Positions 47,917 to 59,916 of a DNA stretch of 64,000 nt are shown here, one piece after another. Position 1 is the first letter of the stretch. Each line of letters opens with the position of its first letter. A program made the position numbers and the translations under genes. The stretch comes from Byssothecium circinans (lineage: Eukaryota; Ascomycota; Dothideomycetes; Pleosporales; Massarinaceae): NCBI GenBank assembly GCA_010015675.1, contig ML977000.1, positions 103,905-167,904 of the forward strand. The letters run 5' to 3'. The notes beneath the pieces were generated by a model that was not told the origin of the DNA, did not search any database, and was given only the letters and a program-made list of their open reading frames with translations.

Positions 47917-50422
47917 ATGAAGTCGGCCTTGCTGATCGGGGCGCTGTTTCTGCGCGCCCTGAACGCCCAGGTTGGCGTGTCTGGGGCTGGCGGGGCTGCC
48001 GTCGCCGTGTCTGATGATCCTTTGGCACCCACGCCAACGCCGCCTGTCGGTTTGAGGGATCCCGTTGTTGATCCAGTTGTTGATCCCGTTGTCCTCTCTA
48101 CGCCCACGCCCGAAGTCGATCCGTTGGCCAATAACGACCCTGAGGTAGATTTTCTAAATCCCCCAGTCCCGGAAGCCGACCCACTATCAAATTCCCCGGA
48201 CCTCGACGCTACTACGCCCGGAGTCTCCGACAACACAACAGCCACCACGCTGCTCACTGGCACCAACGACGTCATTCTTGACAGCTCAGACGAAACACCG
48301 GAAGCCGACCCACTATCAAATTCCTCGGACCTGGACGCTACCACGCCTGAAGTCTCCGACAACACAACACCCAGCACGCCGCTCACTAGCACCAACGACG
48401 ACATTCTTGACAGCTCCGACGAAACACCGGAAGACGGCTCAACGACTCCCAACGAAGAGGAAGTAAGTCTCCCCAAAAGTGATAGTCATTCCACATTTTC
48501 CCCCAATCGCAGTCCATAACCATTTTGCTAACATTAACGGCCAGTCAACCGACGCCGGCTTCCCGCCAATTGACCAGCCCCAGGACTCACAGGATCCCTC
48601 CTCTCAGGATGATGGCGAGCTTGCTCCTATCCTCGAACCTGGCCCAGTTGTCCCCGGCCAAAGTGCTGGAAGCGGTATCGGAGGCTTCTCAGTTGATGAA
48701 GGGGGTGAGGAACAGCAGTCTCCTGATGAGGAAGAGCCCACGGAGTCCCAAGACCCTGAGGTAAGACAATCACATGCTCGAGTTCCTTTTAGATGCGTGG
48801 TACTAACGCGGCGCCTGTAGGAGCCGGTGGAAGGCGAGTCCGAGACACAACCAGAAGAAACGCCGGTAGAAGGCGAGTCCGACACACAACCAGAAGAGAC
48901 CACGGTAGAAGGCGAGTCAGAGTCACAACCAGGAGAGACCCCGGTAGAGGGAGAGGGAGAGGTACGTACAACCAAGTGGCAGATGCCTGGCAACGCTCCA
49001 CGGAGATTGGAACAACATGTTTTGCTCAATGTTCCATCCAGAAGACTCTCTGCTTGCAAGGAGCACGTCGACTGACAACCTTTTAGCTGGAGACTCCCGA
49101 AGATAACGAACAAGGTGATATTGTGGACAACGGGCAGGGTATCAACGGCGATGAGGATTACATAGAAGAACCGGATGAGGAAAATGAGGAGGAGGAGCAT
49201 CACGACGAGGACGAAGAGGAGCATCACGACGACGAGGAGGAGGAGGAGCACCATGACGATTACGAGGAGGACGATGAGGAGCACCACGACGATGACGAGG
49301 AGGACGAGGAGGAGCACCACACCGATGATTCATCTGATTCCGACGAAGAAGAAGTGCGTAATCTAGGTGTTCGTCTTACCTACCACGTGAGCTATGCTAA
49401 CGATTTACTTGCGAATACAGGGTTCCGAAGAAGAAAACCACGCGATTGGACCTCCAGGATGGGGCGGCGAAGACAACGGATGGTATGTTGGCGAGGATCA
49501 AGGCGGATGGTCTGAGGACTCAGACCACGAGTATGGACATCAAGGCAAGAAAAAGAAGAAGAAGAGCAGCACCAAGCCCGTGTACGAGAGCGATTCCGAC
49601 GAAGAGTGTCCTGCATGGTGCACAGTTGGCTACGAGGCTCACGATTACCATGCTTGGAAATCCAGCAGGCTTCGACGATTTGCTGAGGACGCACCTTCTG
49701 CTAAGGGCTTCGAATGGCCTAAAGCCGGTGGAATTGGAAAAGCCAGTCCCAATGGCCAGGGCGAACGCACCGACAAGTATCAACCCTTCGGTAACGAATA
49801 CGATCATGAAGAGGCGACACCATACCCATACGACTCTCCCTATGACCAGAATTCCGACTATGGTGACAATGGTGACGACGATCTACCTCAGTGGGCTAAA
49901 GACCTGTCAAGCGGCCATGGAAAGAAGGGAAAAAAGAAGGTTAAGAAGGGCAAAGGGAAATGCCCCAAGAAGTGCTACCTACCCAAGCCAACACCCACGC
50001 CAACTCCAACTCCTTGGACTCCCCCCATCAACCCCGCCGGCATCGCTACGACTCTTGTCACCTCTACCTCCACCACGACCCAGGTAGTCCAGCCATCTTC
50101 CAACAGCTTCAATCCCGTCAACGAAGGCCCCACGTGGACCGGTGACACGCTCGCTGATATCTGCCCCAAGACATGCAATCCTTTCAACCCGGCCCAGAAC
50201 TTCTGCGACATTGCCACTGGATGTGTGACAACGGGCGGAGCTCACTACTACTGCGCTTGTCGTGCTGGGTACAGGTTCGATGGTGTCAACCCCAAGGACT
50301 TCTCCAAACAGTTCAAGGCGCCTGGACAGCCTTACGTCTATGGTCCGACGAACTGGAGCTGCAACACGCTTTGCGAGGATTCGTTGTGTAGTGAGGTGAT
50401 GGTTAGGCCGAAGTGCTTGTGA
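47917..50422 (+). CDS. Secreted Glu/Asp/His-rich repeat protein
   Basis: Five exons (47917-48462, 48545-48760, 48821-48961, 49087-49353, 49421-50422), every intron in phase 0, encode 723 residues. After a signal peptide (KSALLIGALFLRALNAQ) come a Pro/Asp-rich region with a 43-residue direct repeat (129-bp period at 48172 and 48301), a threefold 13-residue repeat in exon 3 (PVEGES-TQPEET), an extremely acidic block with paired histidines (EEHHDE/D repeats, exon 4), a Lys cluster (KKGKKKVKKGKGK), a Pro/Thr linker and a Cys-rich C-terminal domain of about 90 residues with an EGF-like pattern (CDIATGC, then YYCACRAGYR). It is probably a cell-wall or extracellular, possibly metal-binding, protein. 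The family is unknown to me. Confidence 0.75.
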
Positions 50423-50567
50423 GGATGATTATGGTATCAGTGAGAGGATGAGAAGATGGTGGTAAGGTACTAAATGAAGGTTCTGTTGTTTTGAGCATGG
50501 GCGGGGAAGTAATTTTGTTTGTACTTGAATTCATTTTCTTTCTTGAAGATGCTCTACGTTTCCTTAA

Positions 50568-50589
50568 TGTGTGTGTGTGTGTGTGTGTT
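50568..50589. repeat. (TG)n microsatellite
   Basis: About ten TG units just downstream of the acidic repeat protein gene. Confidence 0.9.
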
Positions 50590-51599
50590 AGTTGGTGTAT
50601 AGGTGAACTAAAAGGATCCGTAAACTCTTCAAGCAACCGGTCGGTACAAATTCTTGAGCAAAAGAGTGTGTTGTTAAGATTTTGAACTTCGCAAGCCAAC
50701 AGGGCGCACTCTGACACCTCTGGATGAGCATTGCCGACTCCGTAAGCGAATGCCCGTTTCTAGTGACCGCGGATGTTATTCGCCTGGTATGTCAACACAG
50801 GAGGTGTGTTGCCGCTCGCGCCTGCAATAACGAGAAAAACGCCAAAATATCTGGTGGGATTATGCGAATGGAAGCCCATTATGGCGAGGCCAATGAGGGC
50901 AATGACGGAATTCAGAGCGATGATGGGACTGCGTAGACGGTAACGGTCGCTTAGCCAGGCTTGGGCGTACATGAAGATGCCCGTGAAGAGCCAGGGCGGA
51001 GCGACGAGGCACTGCGACTCAGCTACGCTAAAGCCTAGAAGCCGATATGTTAATAGGCATATCAATAGAAAACGATAAGAGGATAGCAGACTCACCCATG
51101 CCCAGAAGGATAATGGGCAGGAAGTAGTTGATCGAATATCCCATCGTCGTCACACAGAAGAACATGAACGCAAAAACCCAAATCTTAAAGTCGGACGCCG
51201 GTTTGAGAAACGCGGCCAGAGAGAAGGGTTCTGTGACAGCATCACCTCGATCGCGGTTGACACGACGGATCACGAAACCGCGTTCCTGCTCACTCAAGAA
51301 TTTCCACGACTTGTGCGCGTCTTCGGGGAACCCGTCCAGGAAGAGGTAGGAGAGGAGCGCGGCTACGCAAGACATTTTCCCTTCAATGATGAAAATCCAT
51401 CGCCAGCCGCTCAGACCTGCGATTCCTTTCATCTGAGAAAGTGCGTAGGCTAAGATGCCGCAGAAAGCTGTTGCGACGCATGCAATCCCGTAGAAAGCTG
51501 TGTACCGTTTCTGCATGTCGTAGCGCATATACCAGGTACTTAACAAGTACACTGCTCCTGCAAGACACGAAGTCCTGCCATCTGCTGCCAGGTGTTGAC

Positions 51600-54500
51600 C
51601 ACAGTCCGCAACAAGCAATCCAGATTGGTTCGCTTGCTTGACTTGCTTGAGTTTATCAATTCAATCAATCCAATCCGAGCTCACTCAAATTTGCAAGCAA
51701 GTCAAGCTAACCAGTGATTTTTGATTGACTTGCTTGTCTTGCTTGCGAATTGTAGGAGATCTTTAAGGTTAGAGTAGCTAGGGAGCTGATCTCACGATAC
51801 TTTCTTAGTGTTGCAGTTAGCTTATCCTAAGTTGTATTAGACCCGTCTGTGCGCCTACACGCTACTGCCTGCTACACCGATTTCTACTGTGCTCGACAGT
51901 ACGTTTACAGAGCTTTTCTCTCAACTCTACTGCCTATACTAACGAGTTTTTTTAGTGTTTTGAGTTGCCTATAATGGCTAAACGCTCACGAGCTCCCTCT
52001 ACTAGCACGGCTGCTGCGCCCGCCACTAAACGTACGCGCTTATCGGAGCCCTCATCTCAACGCGTTTCTCAACAATCATTATCACCCCGGCAAGCTCTGG
52101 CTGCTGCAAGCCAGGCTACAACGTTTGAGTCGCAGTTGTTAGAGTCGCAACTAGAGGCAGAGATCGTCGCACCTACTGAGGGTAGCCAGGCTGGGACAGC
52201 AGCAACAACTAAAGCTAAAAGTGGCGATGGAGATGATAATAGAGATAGCGATAACTTTAAGGGCATTAACTAGGAGCGGTTAAGACGCTTTATAAAGCCT
52301 CTTACAACTTAGCGGCGCGTCAAAAGCTAGATATATCGACATGGCTATCGCGTTGTTGAGCGTAAATACCCGAGTTGAGTATAGTTTGTATGCAAGTATT
52401 GCCATACTCACAAGGCTATTGACGCTGGCAGCAGCGGTATGTTTAACGTTACAAGAGCTACAACAGCTGCAGCTACTTATCTCGGCCAGCAGAGACATGG
52501 CCATCGGCTTACAAAGAGCGGCATAAAACAACAGCAACAGTCTGGTGGGCAGCTCTCTCTGCGACAAGCCTTTGAGGCTGGTGTTGATGTCTCTCAACAC
52601 GCCGCCAACGCGATAGGCAACTTTAATATATAGTAGTTTCGACAAGCTACAGTGCTCTGCCTATTTGACAATAACCTGCCAATGGAGCTACTTGCAAGGC
52701 CATCCTTCCGAGAGATGATAAACTTTGCAAACCCAGAGGCTAAGGCAGCGTTGTGGGTGAGTCCTCGCAGTGTTGCTACATACGCGATGCGCCTTTTCCG
52801 CTATATACAGCCCTAAGTTGTCCAGGCCCTGTCAGAAGCTGCAGGTAAAATACATGTAAGCTTTGACGGCTAGACGACAAGGGGCGGCAAGCGCGGGTTC
52901 TTTAGAATTATTGCGCACTTTGCTGATGCTTCTAAAGTAATACAAGACTTGCCTATCGCTCTGCCACAGCTGGCAGGCTCGCATACAGGCGAAGCTATTG
53001 CAAGTACTATCGTTAAAACGCTTGAGGTGTATAGTATTACTAGTGATAAGCTAGGCTACTTCGTACTCGATAACGCTATGAATAACGACACTGCAATTGC
53101 TGCGCTCGCTCGCGTATACGACTTTGACGCTACTCATCGACGCCTCCGCTGCGGCCCTTACACGCTCAATCTCATCGGCCAGGCGATTATATTTGGCAAG
53201 GACAAAGAGGCATACAACAACGCTGCTGAGCAGCTTGATAAAGAGGAGTTGTACTTGCGCGAATGGCGTAAAGATGGGCCGTTAGGCGTGCTCATCGACG
53301 TTATCAACTACATCAAAACGCCACAGCAGTATGAGCTTTTCAGAGAGTTTCAGCGAGCTGCAAACGCTGAGTTGCCTGCTGGAGAGCGTCTCCAAGTACT
53401 TAAGCCAGTTAAGCCTGTTATTACTTGCTAGAACTCGTACTACGCTGCCTTTGCACGCGCAACTTAACTTTAAGCTGCTTATAACTCCTACGCCGAGCAC
53501 CACATTAGCCGCGTCTCTCTCGACGATAGACGCGCAAACTAAGTCGGCAACAAGCTCTCAGACGCTCTAAGTTGGATGAGATTAACCGGTCTTACAGCTG
53601 CTGATTAGGCAGTGATAACAGAGTACCAGGACTGCTTAGAGCCACTAAAACTTGCTACAGAGCGGCTTGAGGGTCGCGGTAAAGCAGGCAAGTTTGGTGC
53701 TATATATGAGGTTATACCCGTCTTTGAGTACGTACTTAGCGCGCTCAAAGCGCGCACGCGGCTATACGAGCAAGTCGATTTCAACTACACGGACGCGCCA
53801 GAGGACCACCTTCATATCAACCTACGCGCTGCCTGGAGCAAGGCCAACGAGTACTATAATAAGCTTAATAGATCGCCTGCCTACTACGCTGCTGTCTGCC
53901 TCCATCCTTACTACAAGTATTACTGCGAGAACAGCTGGGCCGACAAGCCAGAGTGGCTTACTACTGCCAACGCTGGGTTTCAGCGACTCTGGCAGACGTA
54001 TAAACCTCAGCGTATACGCCCTCAACCTCATCCTCACACAATAACAATTGCAAGCGGGATAGATGACGTAATTGGCGCCTTTGTACGCCGTAACAACACC
54101 AGAGACAAGGCAGCTCACGACGACGAGTACGAGCGATGGAGGACACAAGAGCCAGAGTGGAGCAGAGAGCAGTACTTAGGTGATGGTCACCCAGTCGCCT
54201 ACTAGATTCAAATGCGCTCAAAATACCCGTGTTTAAGCTAGTTTGCGATCGATATACTAACAATCCCAGCATCAAGCTGCGAGTGTGAGAGGCTCTTTAG
54301 TGAGCTTGGCGACTTACTCGAGCCTAAAAGACGAGCTATTGGCAGTGAGTTACTAGCTGCTCTTCAACTAATACGATCGTGGACAAGAGCAGGCTTCAAG
54401 ACTTAATACAACAAGAGTACAGAGGGCAACAATAGGGAGGACGTATCAGACGAGGATATTGTACAAGACTACAATATACAGGAGTGGATTATCGAGCCAC

Positions 54501-54678
54501 TGTAGTTGTATATAACTTTAATCTCTTGGCGTCCAATCTAATCAATCTACCAATCAAGTCGCAATCAAGCCACCCGAAAACACCAACAATCAAGCTACAA
54601 TCAAGCGACGACAACGTCGCCAACAAGCAAGCCAATCGACGACCCCAAGATTGATTGACTTGCTTGTTGCGGACTGTG
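51600..54678 (+). mobile_element. hAT transposon hAT1
   Basis: A 3,079-bp element with TIRs starting CACAGTCCGCAACAAGCAA (right end, read inward, the same) and an exact 8-bp target duplication GTGTTGAC (51592-51599 and 54679-54686), the hallmark of hAT elements. Subterminal regions (51630-51760 and 54535-54660) are packed with short direct and inverted copies of gcttgattg/cttgcttgac, probably transposase binding sites. It lies inside an MFS transporter gene and carries one transposase frame. Confidence 0.93.
51965..54505 (+). pseudogene. hAT1 transposase, many stop codons
   Basis: A single frame of 847 codons with no frameshift, interrupted by roughly fifteen stops, mostly TAG at positions where the hAT2 protein or the family has Trp or Gln. 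The order is a Ser/Ala-rich leader, a BED-type zinc finger region (about 52300-52420, with CKYCHTHK), an RNase H-like core with the first Asp kept in SFDG (52865) and the second in FVLDNAMNND, and the C-terminal hATC dimerisation domain with IPASSCECERLFSELGDLL (about 54262-54320). Subclass: fungal hAT, restless/Tol2-like in overall design. It cannot be translated to a full product now. Confidence 0.85.
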
Positions 54679-54923
54679 GTGTTGACAAAGCCGTTGCCAA
54701 TCATCACGATACCCCAGGCCAAGACAATGGTACTCAAGAACCATTTTGGACCTATTTTACGCGTCAAGATCGTGCCCAGCGCTTAGAAGACGGTGTATGC
54801 TGCAAAAAAGGTGAGGATGATGACGGAGTAGCCCTTTTGCCTCGATAGGCTGGTCATTGCTTCTGAGCCCAACAGAACATTTCACAACCCTGCCATATCC
54901 ATCCCTCGGTCATATCCGCTTCC

Positions 54924-55484
54924 TTACTCCCCTCCGATAAGAGCCATGATTCTAGTCCTACAAAGTAAGACCATTATTGCCGCCATGTAGCGGAACCGAG
55001 TCGACTTGTCGCACTGCGTAAATATGAATTCATCAAGGAAGAAGGTGCCCTTCACCTCGGTGTGACCCGAGCCACCGGGACTAGGATTTGTGGTGCTCGT
55101 GCGGCGGGCCTTTGGGAGACCAGGGCAAGGGTATACTCCTACCATAGGTTCTGTTTTGCGAAGACGGTTGAACATGCCTCGGACAATTTTCCAGAAGGTG
55201 CTGGAATGGTCTGTGACGGGATCTCCTTGCATTGCTGCTGTTTCGAGAAGTTTCAAGGATTCGATCAAGGTTGTCGCGTCGTTGCAATGTGCCGTGTGGT
55301 TCTCCACGCATGGATCGGACATCAGGAAATCGGATAATTGTTTGTAGGTAATGATCTGTCGATAGAGTTGAGAGGCATGGATCTTCAGCTCAAACTCGGG
55401 TTGTTCGGAGTTGCCCGATTCTATAATATGCTGGATCTCCTTGTCGTGTTGTTGGTGGGTTGCACAGCATACTCGAACTTGCAT
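54924..55484 (-). CDS. Unrecognised open frame between the two MFS genes
   Basis: 186 codons with moderately protein-like composition (for example ELKIHASQLYRQIITYKQLSDFL and FWKIVRGMFNRLRKTEP). The frame continues upstream of the first Met (QHLFEAAPKG), so a 5' exon may exist. There is no signal peptide, transmembrane segment or domain I know. It could be a small gene, or the remnant of a larger one lying between two damaged neighbours. No homology claim is made. Confidence 0.35.
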   Translation of the reverse strand: MQVRVCCATHQQHDKEIQHIIESGNSEQPEFELKIHASQLYRQIITYKQLSDFLMSDPCVENHTAHCNDATTLIESLKLLETAAMQGDPVTDHSSTFWKIVRGMFNRLRKTEPMVGVYPCPGLPKARRTSTTNPSPGGSGHTEVKGTFFLDEFIFTQCDKSTRFRYMAAIMVLLCRTRIMALIGGE

Positions 55485-56861
55485 GCCTTTTGGTGCCGCT
55501 TCGAACAGATGTTGCAGGTATTATCTACGTGGTATCTAGCTTTGGCTTACTATGCCATTAGATAAACCGTGTTGCATTAGTCTGCACAATATTATGCAGT
55601 TTAGTTGTTTCTGGCGAGGTCTTTCTTAATTTCTAATTTCTTTCCTTCGAAGGTGACTTGACGAGTGAACATTAGGACACGCAGGGCAAACCCACAGAAA
55701 CGGTTGGAAAGTATCTAGTAAAGCTCCCCTAAAGCTCCTCAAAAATGTACTCAATTTGTTGTTCAGCCCCGTCCAGCTTTACGGCGCAGGTGCACGATCG
55801 GATAGACTGTCAAAACCGCCGCTACCATCATGGAAACTCCAGCAAACACTTGGAGATACCATGAGTCCTCTCGTGGCCCTCTTTCCTGATAGATAGCGCC
55901 ACCAATAGGACTGCCAACAAGCATACCCAGTCCAATCCAAATCCAGTATATCCCCGAGCGTGTACCGATCACACCCAAAGAGGGGCAGAATAATGGTATG
56001 AAAGCGCCGGGTAGAGCCACAAGGACGCCTGATATCATGCCCCAGAACACGGCCCATGCAATTGTTCCCGCAACCGAGTCAACAGCAATCCAACAAAACA
56101 AGATGATTGAGCCAAAAAGTAGCGACAACGCAATCGTCTCTGTGGGTCCAATGACAGCAGCAGCCAAACCAGCAAGAAGCCTACCAATGGCAGAGGCACC
56201 ATTAAGTATGGCTATGAGATCAAAAACAAGATCCGAGCTGATGGAAGGGATCTTGATTTTGGTCAGTAAGGGTAGGTACAGTAGCGGTATGTAGTACGCG
56301 ATGGAACTGAAGAGCGAGATGCATAGAGCCATAAAGGGAGCATCGGTCAGCGCCGTTTTATCAAAGAATCGACGAACCGCAGGTGGTTTCTGCTTGTTTT
56401 TGTAGAGTGCGAGGTAGGAAATGATATAAAGGGCTAATGCGACAAAGCCGATGCTGCGAATAGCCCAAGGAAAGCCAACCCTGTGCAACAGACTGCGGAA
56501 CATGAGCGGGTAGATGATGCCACCTAGCGCTGATTGTCAGCCATGTAAAATAAACGCATCTTTTGTGATGATGGAAGCGTACCAATGCTGCTGCCACAAG
56601 CCATCAGTCCCATAGCTTTTGCGCGGGTTGCAGGATCAGGGAGGCAAGCTACCGCTGCGGCCACGCTTGGTGTAAACACGATGCCGGCTCTGATTCCAAC
56701 GCATATCGCCTGGCACAGAAAGAGTTGATAGTACTGCGTCGCAATGCTCAGCATCATCAGGCCCAATATCTGTAAGAGGCTCCCGGATAGCAGTAAAGTT
56801 CTGTAGTAGCCGTGATCATACAGAGGACCGACCACGACTCCGGCCGAGAGAACGATACAAG

Positions 56862-59800
56862 CAGACTTGTCAACAATCAAGCGGCTTGCAAGCGCTTGAT
56901 TGATAGCTTGATAACTATCAATCCCATCAAGTCAAGCTCGCCTATACTAATTTTTTAGCAATCCAAGCTGAGGAGGGTCAGCTTGATTGTTTAGCTTGAT
57001 GGGCTTGATTGAGGTAGCGCGTGAGGCTGCTCGTTTTGCAGCAGGAGCGATCTTATGATAGGTTTTTGGTGTTGTAGTCGTCGCAGTACTAGTACGTAAT
57101 CAGCCTAACTTCTGCAACACTAGGTATACTCCCTCTACCAGCCACCTAAACAACTCACTATCGCGTCATTTTTTTTGCTCCCGTCGCCCTTATCGTATTG
57201 CCACCGCCATGCCTCCTACGAAACGCGTCTCTAATAACCTTACTCGCCCGAAGAAACGCGTCAAATCCTCCACCGCCCGCGGCACTGTCAGCCAGCCTAT
57301 AGCCGTCGATAGTTAGCTATCGCCATCGCCGTCGCGTCTATCGCCTCGCAAAGGTCTCGTAGAGGCGTCCCAGGCTTTAACTTTTAAGTCGCAACTACGC
57401 AAGTCGCGGCCTAAAGACGCTATCATCGCGCCTACCAAAGGCAGCGAGAGGGTAACAGCAGCCTCGTCGGTAGCAACCCCAGATAATGAGACCTTGCAAG
57501 AGGCGCTGGACGCGAGCCTTATGGACGACTTTAAGGGAATTAATTAAGGGCGTTTACGCAAGTATATGAAGCCGCTCTCATCGCAAAAGTCGCGCAAGAG
57601 CTGGATCTGTTGCTATAGCTACCGCGTTACGCTGCTAAAGGACCTAAGTAAGCTATACTTCGTGTGCCGTCACTGCTACGAGCATAAGTACACAGATACT
57701 GGCGTCGGGATATATGAGACGACGCTCTCAACGTCATTAGCGCAGCGACACTTAGAGCTGCCCAAGCGCGGCCATGGCTATAGCAAGTCGGCCGTCGCTG
57801 CAAAACCTACCTGGCTATAACGCCTGCTCAAAGACGGCAACAACAGCGTGTCGTAGAAGGTGGCTAACGAGCTCGCTAGCTTCAATACCCAGCGCTTCTG
57901 GCTAGCAGCTGTTAGCTAGCTTATTAAGAATAATTACCCTCTCTCTAAGTTTAAAACACTAGCTTTTTGACACTTCCTTGAAGCTTCCAACCCACTAGCA
58001 GAACGAGCGCTTTAGACGTCTCATGTAAGCGTCTCCCAGTACGTTGCGCGCTTATACAAGCACCTAAAGCCACGCGTTATCTTGCAACTATTACAGGCGC
58101 TTAGCAAAGTACACCTTAGCTTTAATGGATGGATGACAAAGGGCGGCAAGCGTGGCTTTCTAGGCGTTGTTACGCACTTTGTTGACAGCAGAGGCGACCT
58201 GCAGGACTTGCCTATAGCGCTGCCCCAGCTAACAGGCGCTCATAGTGGCGAGAGGATGGCTAAGGTCATTATAAAAACGCTACAGGACTTTAAGATCACG
58301 TCGCAGTTAATTGGTTACTTCGTGCTTAATAACGCTACTAACAACGACAGTACTATTACAATATTAGCTTAAGAGTATAGTTACAATGTTACCTACCAGC
58401 ACCTCCGCTGCGGACCTTACACGCTTAACCTTATCAGCCAGACGCTCCTCTAGGGCAAGGGCAGCGCCGCCTCGTTTAATAATAACGTACAAGAGCTCAC
58501 CAACGAGCACGACTTTATAGAGGAGTGGAGGCGCGTAGGCCTACTTAGCGTACTACTCAGTATCATAAACTACATTAAAACGCCGCAATAGCATAAGCTC
58601 TTTAAGGACTTCCAGCGCCTCGCCTACACTAAGCTACCGTCTAGCGCGTTAGCTGATGATCGCAAGATCCTTAAGCCTGTTAAACCCATCATTACGCGGT
58701 GGAACTCGTACTACTTATGCTTTAAGCGTGCTGTAAAGCTATAGTTTGTAGTTAACGCCTACGCTACTCACTACATACAGCGGGTGCAAAGGGAGGACAC
58801 GTTTGCGCAAAGTCGCGGCAACAAGCTACTAGTTGCGCAGCCGTAGATGCGATCAGACGGCCTTACAGGTGCTAATTAGGCAGTAATTACAGAGTACATG
58901 GACATATTAAAACCGCTTAAGACTGCTACAAAGCGCCTTAAAGGGCGTGGCAAAAGCGGCAGCTTTAGGGCTATTGCTAAGATAATTCTAATATTTGAAT
59001 ACCTCCTTACCTACTACGAGCAGCGCGTTAACGCGTACGAGGCGGTTAACTACAACGAGCACGATGAGTCACCTAAGGATCGCATTGCAATTAACTTGCG
59101 CGCAGCTTAGTAGAAGGCTGATGACTACTACTCTAAACTAGACGACTCGCCCGCGTACTACGCTGCTACAATACTCCATCCAATGTACAAGTACTACTGT
59201 GATAAGGCGTGGGCTAAGAAGCCCGACTGGCTCGAGGCCAGTAACGCTAGCTTTCAGGCGCTCTGGGCGCAGTACAACACCTCACCGCGCGCGGTAAGGC
59301 CGTTGGCAGTAATCCCAAGCGATATAGACGACGCGATCGATAGTATACTCAACCCTAGTACTGCTAGCAGCCTTACCGCTAATGAGGACGAGTTTAAAAG
59401 GTGGAAGCGCAGCGAGCCAGCAGCCAAGAGAGGTACAGAACACGCAGATAACCCTATTAAATACTGGGTGAGCATGCGCGATTGCTACCCTAGCCTTAGT
59501 AAACTTGCGCTTGACGTACTCTCTATCCCAGCGTCAAGCTGTGAGTGTGAGCGCCTGTTCAGTGAGCTAGGCGACCTCTTAGAGCCGCGACGACGACGTC
59601 TAGGACCTCAACTTCTAGCGGCAATACAGTGCGTACGACGGTGGCAAAGAGCTGACCTCAGAGGCGACGACGAGGTAGTGGAGGAGGAGGCAGCAGACGA
59701 TGACAATATAGAGCTTTTGTGCGGGCTGGCGACTTGGGACGACGAAACTCAACACTAAGGCTAGCGCTAGTACAGGCTATCAAGCCTATCAATCAAGCCT

Positions 59801-59916
59801 CAATCAAGCTCACGATCTCAGCTTGTTAGCCCCAACAATCCAAGCTGACGCCCTCAAAAAACGAGCAATCCAAGCTAACGCCTCAGCTTGGATTGGCTTG
59901 ATTGTTGACAACTATG
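56862..59916 (+). mobile_element. hAT transposon hAT2
   Basis: A 3,055-bp element with the exact 8-bp target duplication GATACAAG (56854-56861 and 59917-59924). The TIRs are CAgAcTTGTCAACAATCAAG on the left and CAtAgTTGTCAACAATCAAG on the right (read inward). Subterminal regions carry many copies of caatcaagc/gcttgattg. Its transposase is clearly related to that of hAT1, but the ends differ, so it belongs to a sister family. Confidence 0.93.
57209..59758 (+). pseudogene. hAT2 transposase, stops and lost catalytic aspartates
   Basis: One frame of 850 codons (ATG 57209, TAA 59756-59758) without frameshift, but with about fifteen internal stops, mainly TAG. It has a BED-type zinc finger (about 57600-57690, YFVCRHCYEHK), an RNase H-like core and an intact hATC domain (IPASSCECERLFSELGDLLEPRRRR, about 59527-59600). 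Both core aspartates conserved in hAT1 read Asn here: codon 306 (58124, SFNGW) and codon 374 (58328, FVLNNATNND). Each is a GAT-to-AAT change in a context fitting CpA-to-TpA decay on the other strand. The protein would be inactive even if read through. Confidence 0.85.

Larger units (their letters stand above)
50733..54857 (-). pseudogene. MFS transporter (allantoate permease/Dal5-like), broken by hAT1
   Basis: The coding remnants flank the transposon. 54857-54687 gives GYSVIILTFFAAYTVF-ALGTIL and GPKWFLSTIVLAWGIVM; 51591-51096 and 51034-50760 give VYLLSTWYMRYDMQKRYTAFYG, GLSGWRWIFIIEG and TPPVLTYQANNIRGH, with a 61-bp intron at 51035-51095. This is the anion:cation symporter branch of MFS. 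Lesions: a TAA stop at 54783, the hAT1 insertion with duplication GTGTTGAC, a deletion plus frameshift just after the insertion site (the usual LGVFEAGFFPG-type stretch is missing), TAG where Trp normally follows NNIRGH (50757-50759), and loss of the C-terminal third. Gene death preceded or followed the insertion; the order is not known. Confidence 0.8.

Noticed and set aside
48604..49320. 238-codon minus-strand frame rich in Leu/Val opposite the acidic repeat protein
   Set aside because: It is the complement of GAG/GAC repeats, which always gives Leu/Val-rich strings; the plus-strand exon model has a signal peptide and in-phase introns.
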